A DNA stretch of 64,000 nt from assembly GCA_024688885.1 (NCBI GenBank), contig JAILDV010000053.1:36988-100987 (forward strand), read 5' to 3'. The position numbers and the translations under genes were made by a program. Shown in pieces: positions 28,442-38,700 of this stretch. Position 1 is the first letter of the stretch; every line of letters begins with the position of its first letter. This stretch comes from Bacteroidaceae bacterium (GTDB lineage: Bacteria > Bacteroidota > Bacteroidia > Bacteroidales > Bacteroidaceae). The notes below the pieces were generated by a model, which saw nothing but the letters and a program-made list of their open reading frames with translations, had not been told where the DNA came from and made no database searches.

Positions 28442-31038
28442 TCCTTTACAAGCACTTTCTTCACCTTTTCGCCCTTACGGATGATGATGAATTGCCCCTT
28501 CTGCACATTCGTCATGTTCTTGATTTGCCTACCCTGCAAGTCATAATACTGTTCCACATCCGAACGGGAAGCATCCACCACATCCTCAATGCCTGTTGAA
28601 GAAAGATCCAGAGGAATGAAATCCTCCGTAGAGCCAAGTTGTGCATAGACATCAAAAGGCACCAAGGTTGAAACGGCCGTCTGCCGAACCCAACCCCATT
28701 GACCATCCTTCTGTCCCAAAACGTAATCACCTGCACAAAGCGGTATCTGCACATAGGTTCCTCGGAAGGTAGCTTCCAGAGGACTAGTAGCAAAGGAGAC
28801 CTGATGCATGACAGCTTCTTCACCCACTGTGAAGGTCACATCGCCATTCGCAACAATGAACACAGGCTGATGAGCAGCAATTGTCGTCACCTCTTGCAAC
28901 ATCTGGTCATCGCCAATGGTGTATGCCGTCACACCCTTAGGCACATTCGCCGCAAATGGTAACATCAGCATACGTGCACCTTCCACATGAACCTCCAATG
29001 ATGCATCCTGGGCTGTGAAGGCAGTCGCAGGACGGAAGTCACCACCTGTTGCCGAGAGTTTCAAGATTGGGCAAACTGCACCTTTCACCACATTATCAGC
29101 AGTCAGTGTGCTTTCCTCACCCACATACACCACACGGTTAGTTCCGTCCAGCCATGGCAGTTCCGCAGGCAAGCCCGTCACCCCCGTCAAGTCAAGACTG
29201 GTGCAAGCCTCATCCTCGGTATATTCCAGCACATTGCTGTCATCTGCCACGTAAGCACCACTCAGTTTTGCAGCATAATTGTTTCCATTGTCCAAATAGA
29301 CATCGCCAAACGTGATGGTCAGATGCGATTGGGCATTGTCACAAGTGAAGGAAATCAATCCCATGCAACCATCAGTAAGAGTTGCAGGCGAAAGATCCAA
29401 TACCACATCAAAGTTCTGTGCACGGCTCAAGTCAATACGTTCATATTCATGTTTCTGCACCTTGCCCTCATCATTCACATAGATAAGTGTAGGAGCACCC
29501 ATCGTAAGTGAATTGGTGGAGGTCACCTTGTTGATGTGCATGACCAACCTCGAGAAGCGGTCACTCAGTGCCACATACCCGCTGGCAGCAGTTGTTCGGG
29601 TTGAAATGAGCGGATTAGAGGCATCGAAAGTCTTAGTCTTACCACTCAGTTTGTAGGTGGTACCGAAATTCGTCTTCGTGGTTTGCATATCATCAAGGCG
29701 GTTGAATCGAGTTGTCGAACCAGTCATGTTCGAAGCCTGACGGTCACGCGAGCGCACAAACAGCACCGTGCATACACTTTTGGCAGCGATAGTTGCCACA
29801 GGACGGCACGTCTCCTTCTCCTGATTCAGCACCGTCTTCGAGAAGTTCTTCGTTTTTGCGGTTGTGTAGAGTTCACCCTTCTCCGTATAGAACGGCAAAT
29901 CTACAGTCAGCGTCACCTCTTCATCACCACTGTTCGACATCACAGCCACCACAGTGTCACCCGTCTGCGACAGATATGCCGAACTTTCCAAACTATTGCC
30001 ACTCCATGTGGCATCAATGCGAGTCATGCCCGTTACAAACTTGGCAAAGTGCGCCATGATGTAACCACGTTTCGTGATGACACCATTCGATGTACCACGC
30101 TGTCCATCACCCATCATCGCATAGAAGCGCTTCGATGCATAGTGAATCCATGCATTGAAGTCACCCACCATGCAGTTGTTGATGGCTGAGAAGAAATTGA
30201 AGAAGTCCTTCGAGAAGTCGAAGTTGCGCATGTCACTCTCCTGCTTGTTCTCATTCCAGTTGATGAGGTACTCTGTCATCCACACCTCCTTGCCCTTCTT
30301 CCCATGGTTCTTATATGACGACTGGATGCCACCATACTGGTGTCCGCCATAAATGTCGAAGCATTCGAGCACATCTGTCTTATTCAGCGCATTGGCGTAG
30401 GAGTCACTCACGCCGATGGTCTCAGGAGCCATCACCTTGCAACTGATGCTCTTTCCGTAAGTCTTCACAAACTCAGCCATCTCAGAGGCTGACCACAGGC
30501 ACCCCGCATACGTGGCATCCCAATCGGGCTCGTTCTGAATGGAGATGGCATCCAACTCCACCCCGTTCTGACGCAGATACTTCACATAGTCATCCAGATA
30601 CTTCGCGTAATCAGGCCAATTGGCTTTCTTCAACTTACCCGTGGTGCCATCGCTGTTCTTCGCGTTGCTGGTTCCGTTCGTCTTCCACTCGGCTGGCTGT
30701 CCCCAAGGCGAGGCAAACACGATGAGTCCCATCTGCTTGGCTTTCTTGGCAGTAGCCAACGACTGTCCCCACGCATTCTTTCCGATGGGGATATAGAGTC
30801 GCATGATATTACACCCCACAGTGCTGTTCTTTCCCCACACCTTTTCAATCTCCGTGTTTGACATATGGTTATATGTAAATTGCGGGCTACACACAAATCC
30901 ACCAAAACCAGTGATACGCTGATGCGTCTTCTGAGCATCGAGGTGCACTGTAGCCTTTGTTTGCGCGATTGCCACAGACGAGATGGTCGCAAAAAGGATT
31001 GCCATCATCGTCACGTTTTTCCATTTTCCGTCTATCAT
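28438..31038 (-). CDS. GH30 family secreted xylanase (glucuronoxylanase-like) with C-terminal modules
   Basis: 866 aa from ATG 31038, chosen because the ORF-track start at 31092 is next to the promoter. MIDGKWKNVTMMAILFATISSVAIAQ is a signal peptide. The GH30 barrel and side beta-domain span about 27-420: RITGFGGFVCSP, ISIQNEPDW (acid/base Glu), VWMTEY (nucleophile Glu) and ITKRGYIMAHFAKFV. The KRGY stretch matches the loop that in GH30_8 enzymes contacts the glucuronic acid side chain, so an endo-glucuronoxylanase is likely (inference). Two beta-rich modules follow, then the tail YYDLQGRQI...GQFIIIRKGEKVKKVLVKD. It fits with the GH115 enzymes 20 kb away. Confidence 0.9.
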   Translation of the reverse strand: MIDGKWKNVTMMAILFATISSVAIAQTKATVHLDAQKTHQRITGFGGFVCSPQFTYNHMSNTEIEKVWGKNSTVGCNIMRLYIPIGKNAWGQSLATAKKAKQMGLIVFASPWGQPAEWKTNGTSNAKNSDGTTGKLKKANWPDYAKYLDDYVKYLRQNGVELDAISIQNEPDWDATYAGCLWSASEMAEFVKTYGKSISCKVMAPETIGVSDSYANALNKTDVLECFDIYGGHQYGGIQSSYKNHGKKGKEVWMTEYLINWNENKQESDMRNFDFSKDFFNFFSAINNCMVGDFNAWIHYASKRFYAMMGDGQRGTSNGVITKRGYIMAHFAKFVTGMTRIDATWSGNSLESSAYLSQTGDTVVAVMSNSGDEEVTLTVDLPFYTEKGELYTTAKTKNFSKTVLNQEKETCRPVATIAAKSVCTVLFVRSRDRQASNMTGSTTRFNRLDDMQTTKTNFGTTYKLSGKTKTFDASNPLISTRTTAASGYVALSDRFSRLVMHINKVTSTNSLTMGAPTLIYVNDEGKVQKHEYERIDLSRAQNFDVVLDLSPATLTDGCMGLISFTCDNAQSHLTITFGDVYLDNGNNYAAKLSGAYVADDSNVLEYTEDEACTSLDLTGVTGLPAELPWLDGTNRVVYVGEESTLTADNVVKGAVCPILKLSATGGDFRPATAFTAQDASLEVHVEGARMLMLPFAANVPKGVTAYTIGDDQMLQEVTTIAAHQPVFIVANGDVTFTVGEEAVMHQVSFATSPLEATFRGTYVQIPLCAGDYVLGQKDGQWGWVRQTAVSTLVPFDVYAQLGSTEDFIPLDLSSTGIEDVVDASRSDVEQYYDLQGRQIKNMTNVQKGQFIIIRKGEKVKKVLVKD

Positions 31039-31104
31039 GCTATTATTCAAGTTTTTGGTAATACACTCTTCGTGTTGGTTAAATATGTACAATTATTTGC
31101 GCGA

Positions 31105-31112
31105 CAAAGTTA
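31105..31112 (-). promoter_or_regulatory. -7 promoter element for GH30 gene
   Basis: TAACTTTG on the minus strand, predicting a leader of about 60 nt. With the plus-strand SNF2 promoter it accounts for the 364-bp divergent gap (31039-31402); I see no repeat element there. Confidence 0.55.
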
Positions 31113-31343
31113 GTATTTATCTTCCAGATTCATCATCTTCCACGTTACATATATTTATTCACATGTTACAACCGTTTCGTACCTGCTCCACTTCTTAGTA
31201 GTTCGAGGAGTTAAAGGATTCAGAAGCCGAATGTGTTACTGACGTCAGAGGGATTGGTTTCACTTCTAAGCAGAGCGATAATCCCCCTTTACTCCCACAT
31301 AAAGAATAAAAGAGTGACCAAGCACAACAAAAAGAGTTTTTCC

Positions 31344-31375
31344 TTTGGCATTTCGCTCGGAATGTACTACCTTTG
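31344..31375 (+). promoter_or_regulatory. Consensus promoter for SNF2 helicase gene
   Basis: TTTG (31344-31347), a 20-bp spacer, TACCTTTG (31368-31375): a perfect Bacteroidota promoter. The ORF track's TTG start falls in the -7 box, so translation must begin downstream at 31403. Confidence 0.8.
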
Positions 31376-31402
31376 CACGCTTTTAACCAACACAAACGAT
31401 TC

Positions 31403-34400
31403 ATGGTATTTGACAAGTACGAACAACTGAGTGAGGATGCACAACGGCTGCTCTGCTTCCATGTTGACATGGGAGTGGATTCCAACAAGCGGATGGACGA
31501 GCACATCTACATTTTGGGGCAGTATTGCTTCAAAGTGTTCGATGGCAAGGCCGCATTGAACGAGCTGGTACAAAAAGGCATCTTCACAGAAGAGGGGAAA
31601 GATTGGTATTCCAATATGCCACGCTATGGGGTGAATGAAGAGGATTTCATACCTGCACTGTGGTATCTGTATGAATGCCGTAAGGATTTGTTGCTGGCAT
31701 TCAAGAAATTGCAACAGTTTAGCGGTCAGACCTACATGTTTGTGCGATATGCAGTCAAACAGTTAGTGGAGAGCAACTACCAACTATGCCGCAGTGCCAA
31801 TGTAATTGGGAAAGACCACGTGCATCTTTTCTATAGCGTGGCGACAGAACCCCGTTTCCAGTCATTATTTGAGAACTTGCAAACAGAATCCTTCATGCAG
31901 TTCTACGGGCACCTGAGCAACTACCTCCTCTGCCACGACATGGTGGTCGATATGACATTGACACTCACCATCATCAGCAACTACAACGCCATTACAGAAT
32001 CCTCGCGCTTCCGTCTGTTAGCAGAGATGGAACTTTACGAATACATCGCCACTGGACAAGCACCCTCTGAAGGCATCTACTCTAACATCTCAGCAGGATT
32101 TCAGTTGGGGGCATTGCGGAACCTTTGTGCAGGCAAGGTCATTGAGTCAGCGCAGTGGTTTGACATGGCACTGAAGACACAACTGAAGGAAGGAGGAATA
32201 AGAGGCTATTTCCTCAATGGACTGCTGACGTTCTATCTGGTGTTATCATATATGGCTGTGGCTTCGGAAGGGACAACAGACAACGGACAACAGACAACAG
32301 AACGCGGAAAGATGGCTGCCGCCTGTCGTAACAGACTCAAGGAGCTTGTAGCGAACATGGGAGTGAGAACAGACAGACAGATGTTGCCTGCCAGACTTTT
32401 AGCTGAAGATTTCTGCAACATCAGCATTTCCCTGCACAAAGAACAAGTACAGAAAATGTATGAGGATGGAGTCAATGGCGAATTACCACCACTGTTTCGC
32501 CATTTGGCATTCTTGCTTGCCAACTACTTGGGTTATCCCACCAACGGCATGGATGTCAATCTCTGCATTCCCCATTTGGCATTGCTGCAACATGAGATGT
32601 CGAAATATCTTCCTTTATACGACTACGAACGCGAATCATTGCGTCATCGTTTCGGTGACCACCCCACTCTCGCGAACATTTACCACAAGGCAGAATGGGA
32701 ATCCGTGTTACAGGGTCTGATAGACGAGGCAAACGGCAGCAAGCCTGTAATCGAGATGCAAGACACGCGATTGATGTATCTTCGTGAGTCTGCTGATTCG
32801 CGCACCATACAAGTCAGGGAACAGACACGACTGAAGAACGGTGCATGGGGTAATGGCAAGCGACTGAGTGATACCAGATACAGAAGAGGAGACGTGGAAT
32901 GCATGAACAATGCCGACCGCCGCATATTGGCACGACTCAACCACAGCGAGCATTGGGAACTGCTGGTGGAAGACGTGATTGAGGAAATGGTTGACGAAAG
33001 TCGCCTGTACGTCGGTCCATCAGTTCCATATGAGCTGGTGAAGGTGGATCGGGACAAGCCCTATCTGATTGTAGAGAAGGAAGACGACCGGTTTGTGGTT
33101 AAGTCAAACGTGCCACTTGGAAATGCAAAGGATGACCTTGTGATTGTGGAGGACTCTCCCACACACTACAGCCTCATCAACATTCCTAATGAAATACGCG
33201 GCTACTACGTCAAATTACTGCAGCTGGGCAGTCTGCCCCTGGAAGCGGAGAACACCCTCAGAAGCCTTTTGGCAAAGATTGGCGGCAAGGTGGAACTGCA
33301 CTCTTCATTGATAGAGGGCGGCAGCACCCTACCCCTTGTTGATGGACAATGGAACGTAGGATTCAAACTTAGCCCCAAGCAAGGCAGCAACTGGGAAGTG
33401 GAAATCTTTGTACGTCCCCTGCAAGGAGGCAGAAAGACGTTACGTTTAGGAAAAGGTGACGACACCATCATCGATGAGAACGAAGAAGGTCGTGTGAGGG
33501 TGAAGCGCAACATGGAGATGGAACGACAAAACCTTGAGTTGGTACATGCCTTCTGGCGAAGCGAAGGGTATGATGAAGAAGAGGCTGTCTATCCCCCTGA
33601 GTTCATGCTTGACCTCGTACAACTGATACAAGAGCACCCCGACACTTTTTATGCCGAATGGCCTGAAGGTCAAGGTTTCAAGATTCGCAACCTCACCAAG
33701 GGCACAGGTTCATGGAGCGGTGTGGTGAAACAGCGTGGTCAATGGTTCGACATCGAGGGTGAGGTCAACATCGACGAACAAACGCGCATCAGCATCAGCG
33801 AACTGCTGGAACTGGTGGGTAAGAGCAAGGGTAAGTTTGTCAAAATTGCCGAAGGTGAATTCCTTGCCTTGAGCGAGAAACTAAGGAACCAATTGAAGGC
33901 GCTTGATGCCATTGCCAACCGTGAACGTGGCAAAATCAAGATTTCACCTTTCAGTGCAGCCTTGATGGGCGATGACCTCCTGTATGGTGAAATGAGACTG
34001 GACATGGACGAAAAACTCATGGACATCCGAAAGCGCATCCTTGAAGGTTCCAATTACAGTCCTGAAGTGCCTAAAGAACTGAATGCAACCCTACGTCCCT
34101 ACCAGAAGGACGGCTACATCTGGATAGCCCGCCTCAACAGTTGGGGAGCCGGAGCTTTGCTTGCCGACGACATGGGACTTGGCAAAACCATACAAACCAT
34201 TGCATTCCTTTTGTTGAAGAAGGAAGAAGGGCCATCCCTTGTGGTGGCACCTGCATCTGTTGCACCGAACTGGAAGACAGAGATGGAAAAATTTGCGCCT
34301 ACCCTCAACGTGCAGATTCTCAATTTTGCGACTGACCGTCAACAAACCATTCAAGATGCCAAGGCTGGCGACGTGATAGTGACCACCTACGGCATCCTGC

Positions 34401-35452
34401 TCAGCATACAAGAACACATCACCAAGAAACATTGGAACGTGGCATGTCTGGACGAGGCACACATCATCAAGAATAGAGGGGCCAAGACCAGTGCCGCAGC
34501 GATGAAAATACAAGCAGACAATTGTGTGATGCTGACAGGTACGCCCGTACAGAACCACCTGGGTGAGCTTTGGAGCCTTTTCCAATTCGTCAATCCAGGA
34601 CTTTTGGGCAACTACGAACATTTCTCACAAAAGTTCATCATTCCCATCGAAGGACATCAAGATAAAGAAAAGCAGGAACAGCTTGAACACATCGTACACC
34701 CCTTCATGCTCAGGCGCACCAAACAGGCTGTGCTGAAAGAACTGCCCGAAAAGACAGAAATCTACCATTCCGTGGAAATGAACCGCGATGAACTTGCCAT
34801 TTACGAAAGCATCCGCATCCGCGCCGAGAAGATGCTCCAAGCCTCAGGAGCAGAAATTGACATGCATGTATTGGCAGAAATCACACGACTGCGCCAAGCG
34901 GCATGCAGCGCACAACTCATTGAACCGAAATGGACTGGCGAGTGTTCCAAGATCACAGCTCTCACTGAATTGCTGCAAGGTGTCATTGAGGGAGGAAACA
35001 CAGCTTTGGTATTCAGTCAGTTCGTCAGTTTCTTCGATCTTGTCAGACGTGAGCTTGACCGTCTTGGCATGTCCTACTTCTACATTGATGGTGGGGTGCC
35101 TCTCAAGCAACGCACCGAGATGGTGGATGCCTTCCAGCGTGGTGAAAGGCCCATTTTCCTCATCAGTCTTAAAGCTGGAGGATTGGGTCTAAACCTCACT
35201 CAAGCCAACTATGTGTTCCACCTCGATCCATGGTGGAATCCTGCCATTGAGCAACAAGCCACCGACCGTACCTACCGCATCGGACAGAACCGTGCTGTCA
35301 CTGTCTATCACCTGGTCAGCAAGAACACCATCGAGGAGAAAATCATCCGTCTCCACCAGACCAAGCGAGACCTTGCCGAGAACATTCTGGCAGGAACAGA
35401 TGCCAGTTACAAACTCACAGGCAAAGATTTGCTCGAAATGGTTGCCCAATAA
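31403..35452 (+). CDS. SNF2-family DEAD/DEAH helicase
   Basis: 1349 aa from ATG 31403 (MVFDKYEQLSEDAQRLLCFH). The N-terminal ~870 residues have no fold I recognise. The SNF2 ATPase core follows: Walker A region GALLADDMGLGKTIQTIAF (about 920), CLDEAHIIKN (DEAH, about 1015), MLTGTPVQNHLGELWSLF, FMLRRTKQAVLKELPEKTE. Helicase C has LVFSQFVSFFDLVRRELDRL, LISLKAGGLGLNLTQANYV and QQATDRTYRIGQ. Bacterial SNF2 proteins are RapA-like transcription recyclers or DNA translocases. No methylase, nuclease or defence partner is adjacent. A heptad tract encodes TTDNGQQTTERG at about residues 290-300. Monocistronic. Confidence 0.92.
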   Translation: MVFDKYEQLSEDAQRLLCFHVDMGVDSNKRMDEHIYILGQYCFKVFDGKAALNELVQKGIFTEEGKDWYSNMPRYGVNEEDFIPALWYLYECRKDLLLAFKKLQQFSGQTYMFVRYAVKQLVESNYQLCRSANVIGKDHVHLFYSVATEPRFQSLFENLQTESFMQFYGHLSNYLLCHDMVVDMTLTLTIISNYNAITESSRFRLLAEMELYEYIATGQAPSEGIYSNISAGFQLGALRNLCAGKVIESAQWFDMALKTQLKEGGIRGYFLNGLLTFYLVLSYMAVASEGTTDNGQQTTERGKMAAACRNRLKELVANMGVRTDRQMLPARLLAEDFCNISISLHKEQVQKMYEDGVNGELPPLFRHLAFLLANYLGYPTNGMDVNLCIPHLALLQHEMSKYLPLYDYERESLRHRFGDHPTLANIYHKAEWESVLQGLIDEANGSKPVIEMQDTRLMYLRESADSRTIQVREQTRLKNGAWGNGKRLSDTRYRRGDVECMNNADRRILARLNHSEHWELLVEDVIEEMVDESRLYVGPSVPYELVKVDRDKPYLIVEKEDDRFVVKSNVPLGNAKDDLVIVEDSPTHYSLINIPNEIRGYYVKLLQLGSLPLEAENTLRSLLAKIGGKVELHSSLIEGGSTLPLVDGQWNVGFKLSPKQGSNWEVEIFVRPLQGGRKTLRLGKGDDTIIDENEEGRVRVKRNMEMERQNLELVHAFWRSEGYDEEEAVYPPEFMLDLVQLIQEHPDTFYAEWPEGQGFKIRNLTKGTGSWSGVVKQRGQWFDIEGEVNIDEQTRISISELLELVGKSKGKFVKIAEGEFLALSEKLRNQLKALDAIANRERGKIKISPFSAALMGDDLLYGEMRLDMDEKLMDIRKRILEGSNYSPEVPKELNATLRPYQKDGYIWIARLNSWGAGALLADDMGLGKTIQTIAFLLLKKEEGPSLVVAPASVAPNWKTEMEKFAPTLNVQILNFATDRQQTIQDAKAGDVIVTTYGILLSIQEHITKKHWNVACLDEAHIIKNRGAKTSAAAMKIQADNCVMLTGTPVQNHLGELWSLFQFVNPGLLGNYEHFSQKFIIPIEGHQDKEKQEQLEHIVHPFMLRRTKQAVLKELPEKTEIYHSVEMNRDELAIYESIRIRAEKMLQASGAEIDMHVLAEITRLRQAACSAQLIEPKWTGECSKITALTELLQGVIEGGNTALVFSQFVSFFDLVRRELDRLGMSYFYIDGGVPLKQRTEMVDAFQRGERPIFLISLKAGGLGLNLTQANYVFHLDPWWNPAIEQQATDRTYRIGQNRAVTVYHLVSKNTIEEKIIRLHQTKRDLAENILAGTDASYKLTGKDLLEMVAQ
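32272..32300 (+). repeat. Heptad repeat inside SNF2 gene
   Basis: GACAACA, GACAACG, GACAACA, GACAACA: four in-frame 7-bp words giving T/D/N/Q-rich residues in the non-conserved N-terminal region. Confidence 0.65.
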
Positions 35453-35492
35453 AATGATTATTCGTAACTTTGACACCACTTTAACATTATAC

Positions 35493-35676
35493 ACTCAACT
35501 TTCGGAAGTTATCGCTGCGCTCGAAGTAATCGAAGCTACTCCGAATTAGGAATGAGGAGTTAGGAATTAGGAATGGAATCTGTCAACTGTCAATTGTCAA
35601 CTGTCAATTGTCAACTAAGCGCAGCGCTCACTTCACTAACTGCATTAACTTCAAGTAAATAAAACTCTCGAAACTT
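35493..35676 (+). repeat. Composite inverted-end repeat, copy 4
   Basis: ACTCAACTTTCGGAAGTTAT, then CGCTGCGCTCGAAGTAATCG. The middle section is replaced by GGAATGAGGAGTTAGGAATT-type heptads, followed by a five-heptad GTCAACT/GTCAATT core (35579-35616) and the end GCGCAGCGCTCACTTCACTAAC. It fills the gap between SNF2 and PL11 genes (282 bp); no promoter with a full consensus was seen for PL11. Confidence 0.75.
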
Positions 35677-35734
35677 AAAAAATATCATATTCTTAGCAAC
35701 AATAACTAACAGAAACAACTAATTATCCTATTTT

Positions 35735-38700
35735 ATGAAAAAAATCATTCTCACATCCCTCTTCGTCATGCTTGCCGCAGCAGGTTTCGCACAGCGCTTC
35801 ACTGACAAGCTTGACCGTGGACTCGTAGCGGTACCAAGTGGCAATGGAAATTTCGTCAGTTGGCGTGTACTTGGCGAAGAATACTATGATGTGACCTACA
35901 ACCTCTATTGTAATGGTACGAAGATAGCCGAGAACCTTCAGGCATCTAACTACACGCACATTTCAGGCAATGCTTCCAGCAGTTATCAGGTGGCGCCTGT
36001 GGTGCGTGGTGTCGAACAGACAAAGAGCAAGTCTGTGACACGATGGAACAACGGTCACTTCGACATTCCTGTTGCCAAAGTATTGGATCGCAATGGGAAC
36101 GATGTGACTTCCCAATACATCATCAACGACATCTCCTTAGGTGACGTGGATGGTGACGGCATGGTGGAGTTTATGGTGAAGCGCAACTACAAAGGCGACA
36201 TCCTCAATGCCGCCAACACTACCAAGTTCCACCACTACGAATGCTACAAGCTTGACGGTACACGCCTGTGGTGGATAGACCTTGGCCCCAACCTCATGGC
36301 TGGTCCCGATGAACAGTGGGATCTCGTCAGCTACGACTGGGACATGGATGGAAAAGCAGAGTGTCTCATGCGTGGTGCTGACAATATGATTATCCATGCT
36401 GGCGATGGCACAGTCATCAAGGTGGGTAACATGAACTATGTGGCTCCACGTGACGAATACACGCGCAATGGTGCTGAATACCTGCTCTACATGAACGGAG
36501 CCACGGCTGTGCCTTACGATTATCAATCGCAATCAGCGACATACACCCCGATGACATACCCTCTTCCCCGTTTCGAAAGCGATGAAAGTGACTATGCCAC
36601 CGTTTGGGGTAAAAACGACACAGGACACCGTTCGTCCAAGCACTATTTCGGTGCCCCTTATCTTGATGGGCGCAAACCCAGCATCTTCCTTGGACGTGGC
36701 TGTTACAGCCAGCACAAGATGTGTGCGTTGGACGTTGATCCGCAAACTCACCAGCTGAATCAACTCTGGCGTTGGGATGCCACTTCGGGACCTTGGTTTG
36801 GCAATGGTTTCCACAACTTCACCATTGGAGATGTTGACTGGGACGGACGCGATGAAATCATCTTCGGTTCCATGATGATTGACGACAACGGAAAGGGACT
36901 CTGCACCACAGGGCTCGGACATGGCGATGCACAACATTGTGCAGACCTTGACCCTTACCGCAAATACGCAGAGCAGTTCATCTGTAACGAGACACAGCCT
37001 GCCTGCACCTACTACAATGCCACCACTGGCGAAATCTACTACCGTTTGAAATCCACATCAGATGATGGACGTGCGCTATGCGCCAACTTCTCCAATGACT
37101 TTGTGGGCAGCATAGGCAGAAGCACCCAGACAGGCATTGTTTCCACCGTAAAGGATTTGGTGGTGGCAAATGCTCCCGGCGGCACCAACGATGCACTCTT
37201 CTGGCCACACCTTAACCAGCGCATCTATTGGGACGGTGACCTCTGCGATGAAGTGTATGATTCTCCCGGTAGTGCCAATGAAGGACGCGCTGCAGCCATC
37301 TACAAGTATCCATCAGGGCGTCTTTTCAACTCCGACGACTGCCTGACCATCAACGGCACGAAAAACAATGCATGTGCCATTGCCGACATCTTTGGAGACT
37401 GGCGTGAAGAAGTGGTGACGCGTACATCTGACAACAAGAACATCCGCATCTTCACCACGCCCCATGCCACCACTTACCGCATCCCTACCCTCTGGTCTGA
37501 CCACCAGTACCGCAATGCCATGGTGACACAGCCTATCGGATACAACCAACCTCCTCACAAGAGTTACTTCCTTGGTGAACTGGAGGGTATCACTCAGGCT
37601 CCTCCCACCAACACCATGACAGGACGCACCGAGGTGAAAAATGGCGGTACCATCTCCACTACGAGCGACCATCTGATTGTATGTGAGACAAACAACACTA
37701 AAGTGAGCATCCAGGACGGTGCCGCACCCTATATCGTGACCTTCAATGTGCCATCACATGTACAAGGCAATGCAACCAGCGGCACTACCGCAAAGCCTGC
37801 CCCCACTTATCAATACTTCACCTGCGAGGTGACAGGTGGTGGTCTGGCTGGTGATGCCCGTCTCGTAAAACAAGGTGATGGTATCCTCACCTTGCCGAAC
37901 GTGACCATGAAGCACACCGGCAACACTGACGTATGGGCAGGTACTGTCAACTTCAACGGCACATTTCAGAACTCAGCTCTTTGGCTCAACCGCTTTGTAG
38001 AACTGAATTCCAATGGTGGCAAATTCCTCGGTGGCATCAAGGCAGACTACGCCTCCACCATCCGTCCGGGTGGTGAGAACACCATGGGTACCATCACCAC
38101 AACCACCTACACGATGGGCTTTGGTTCACGATTGGCCCTTGATCTCTATTCCGACGGGGTTAAGGCAGACCAAGTGATTGCCGACAAACTTGTCATTGAG
38201 ACCAAACTCAACGAGAAAGTCTGGATGGACTATGGCCCACGCTATCTGCAGCCCGTCATTGAGGTGGTGGAACACTGCAAGGATGGTGCCAAGACCCTCG
38301 AACCTGGCAGCTACATCATCGGTAAGATTGGTGCGGTGTCTGGTTCTCTCAACGACATCAAGATTGAAGGTGTCACCAACCATCGCGCCGTTCTCTCTCT
38401 CAATGCTCAAAACCAGCTCATCCTCACCATCAGTGCCGTGCGTGCTGCAAGCGAGATCGTGTGGACAGGTGCAAACTCTTCCACTTGGGACTTTGCCAAG
38501 ACTGAGAACTTCTACGTAGCAGACGACCAAGCCAAGGCTGCTGACATCTTTGTGAAGGGCGACATTGTCAACTTCACCGATGAAGCCTCCAAGACATCCA
38601 TCGCCATCACTGAAAATCTCGATCCCAAGACGTTTAAGGTAAATGCCTCCAAGAACTACACCATCTCGGGCAATGGAGCCATCACCTCTGGTGCTTTGGT

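Noticed and set aside
31403-35452. SNF2 helicase as part of a phage-defence island
   Set aside because: Neighbours are a xylanase and a pectin lyase; no nuclease, methylase or toxin gene adjoins it.
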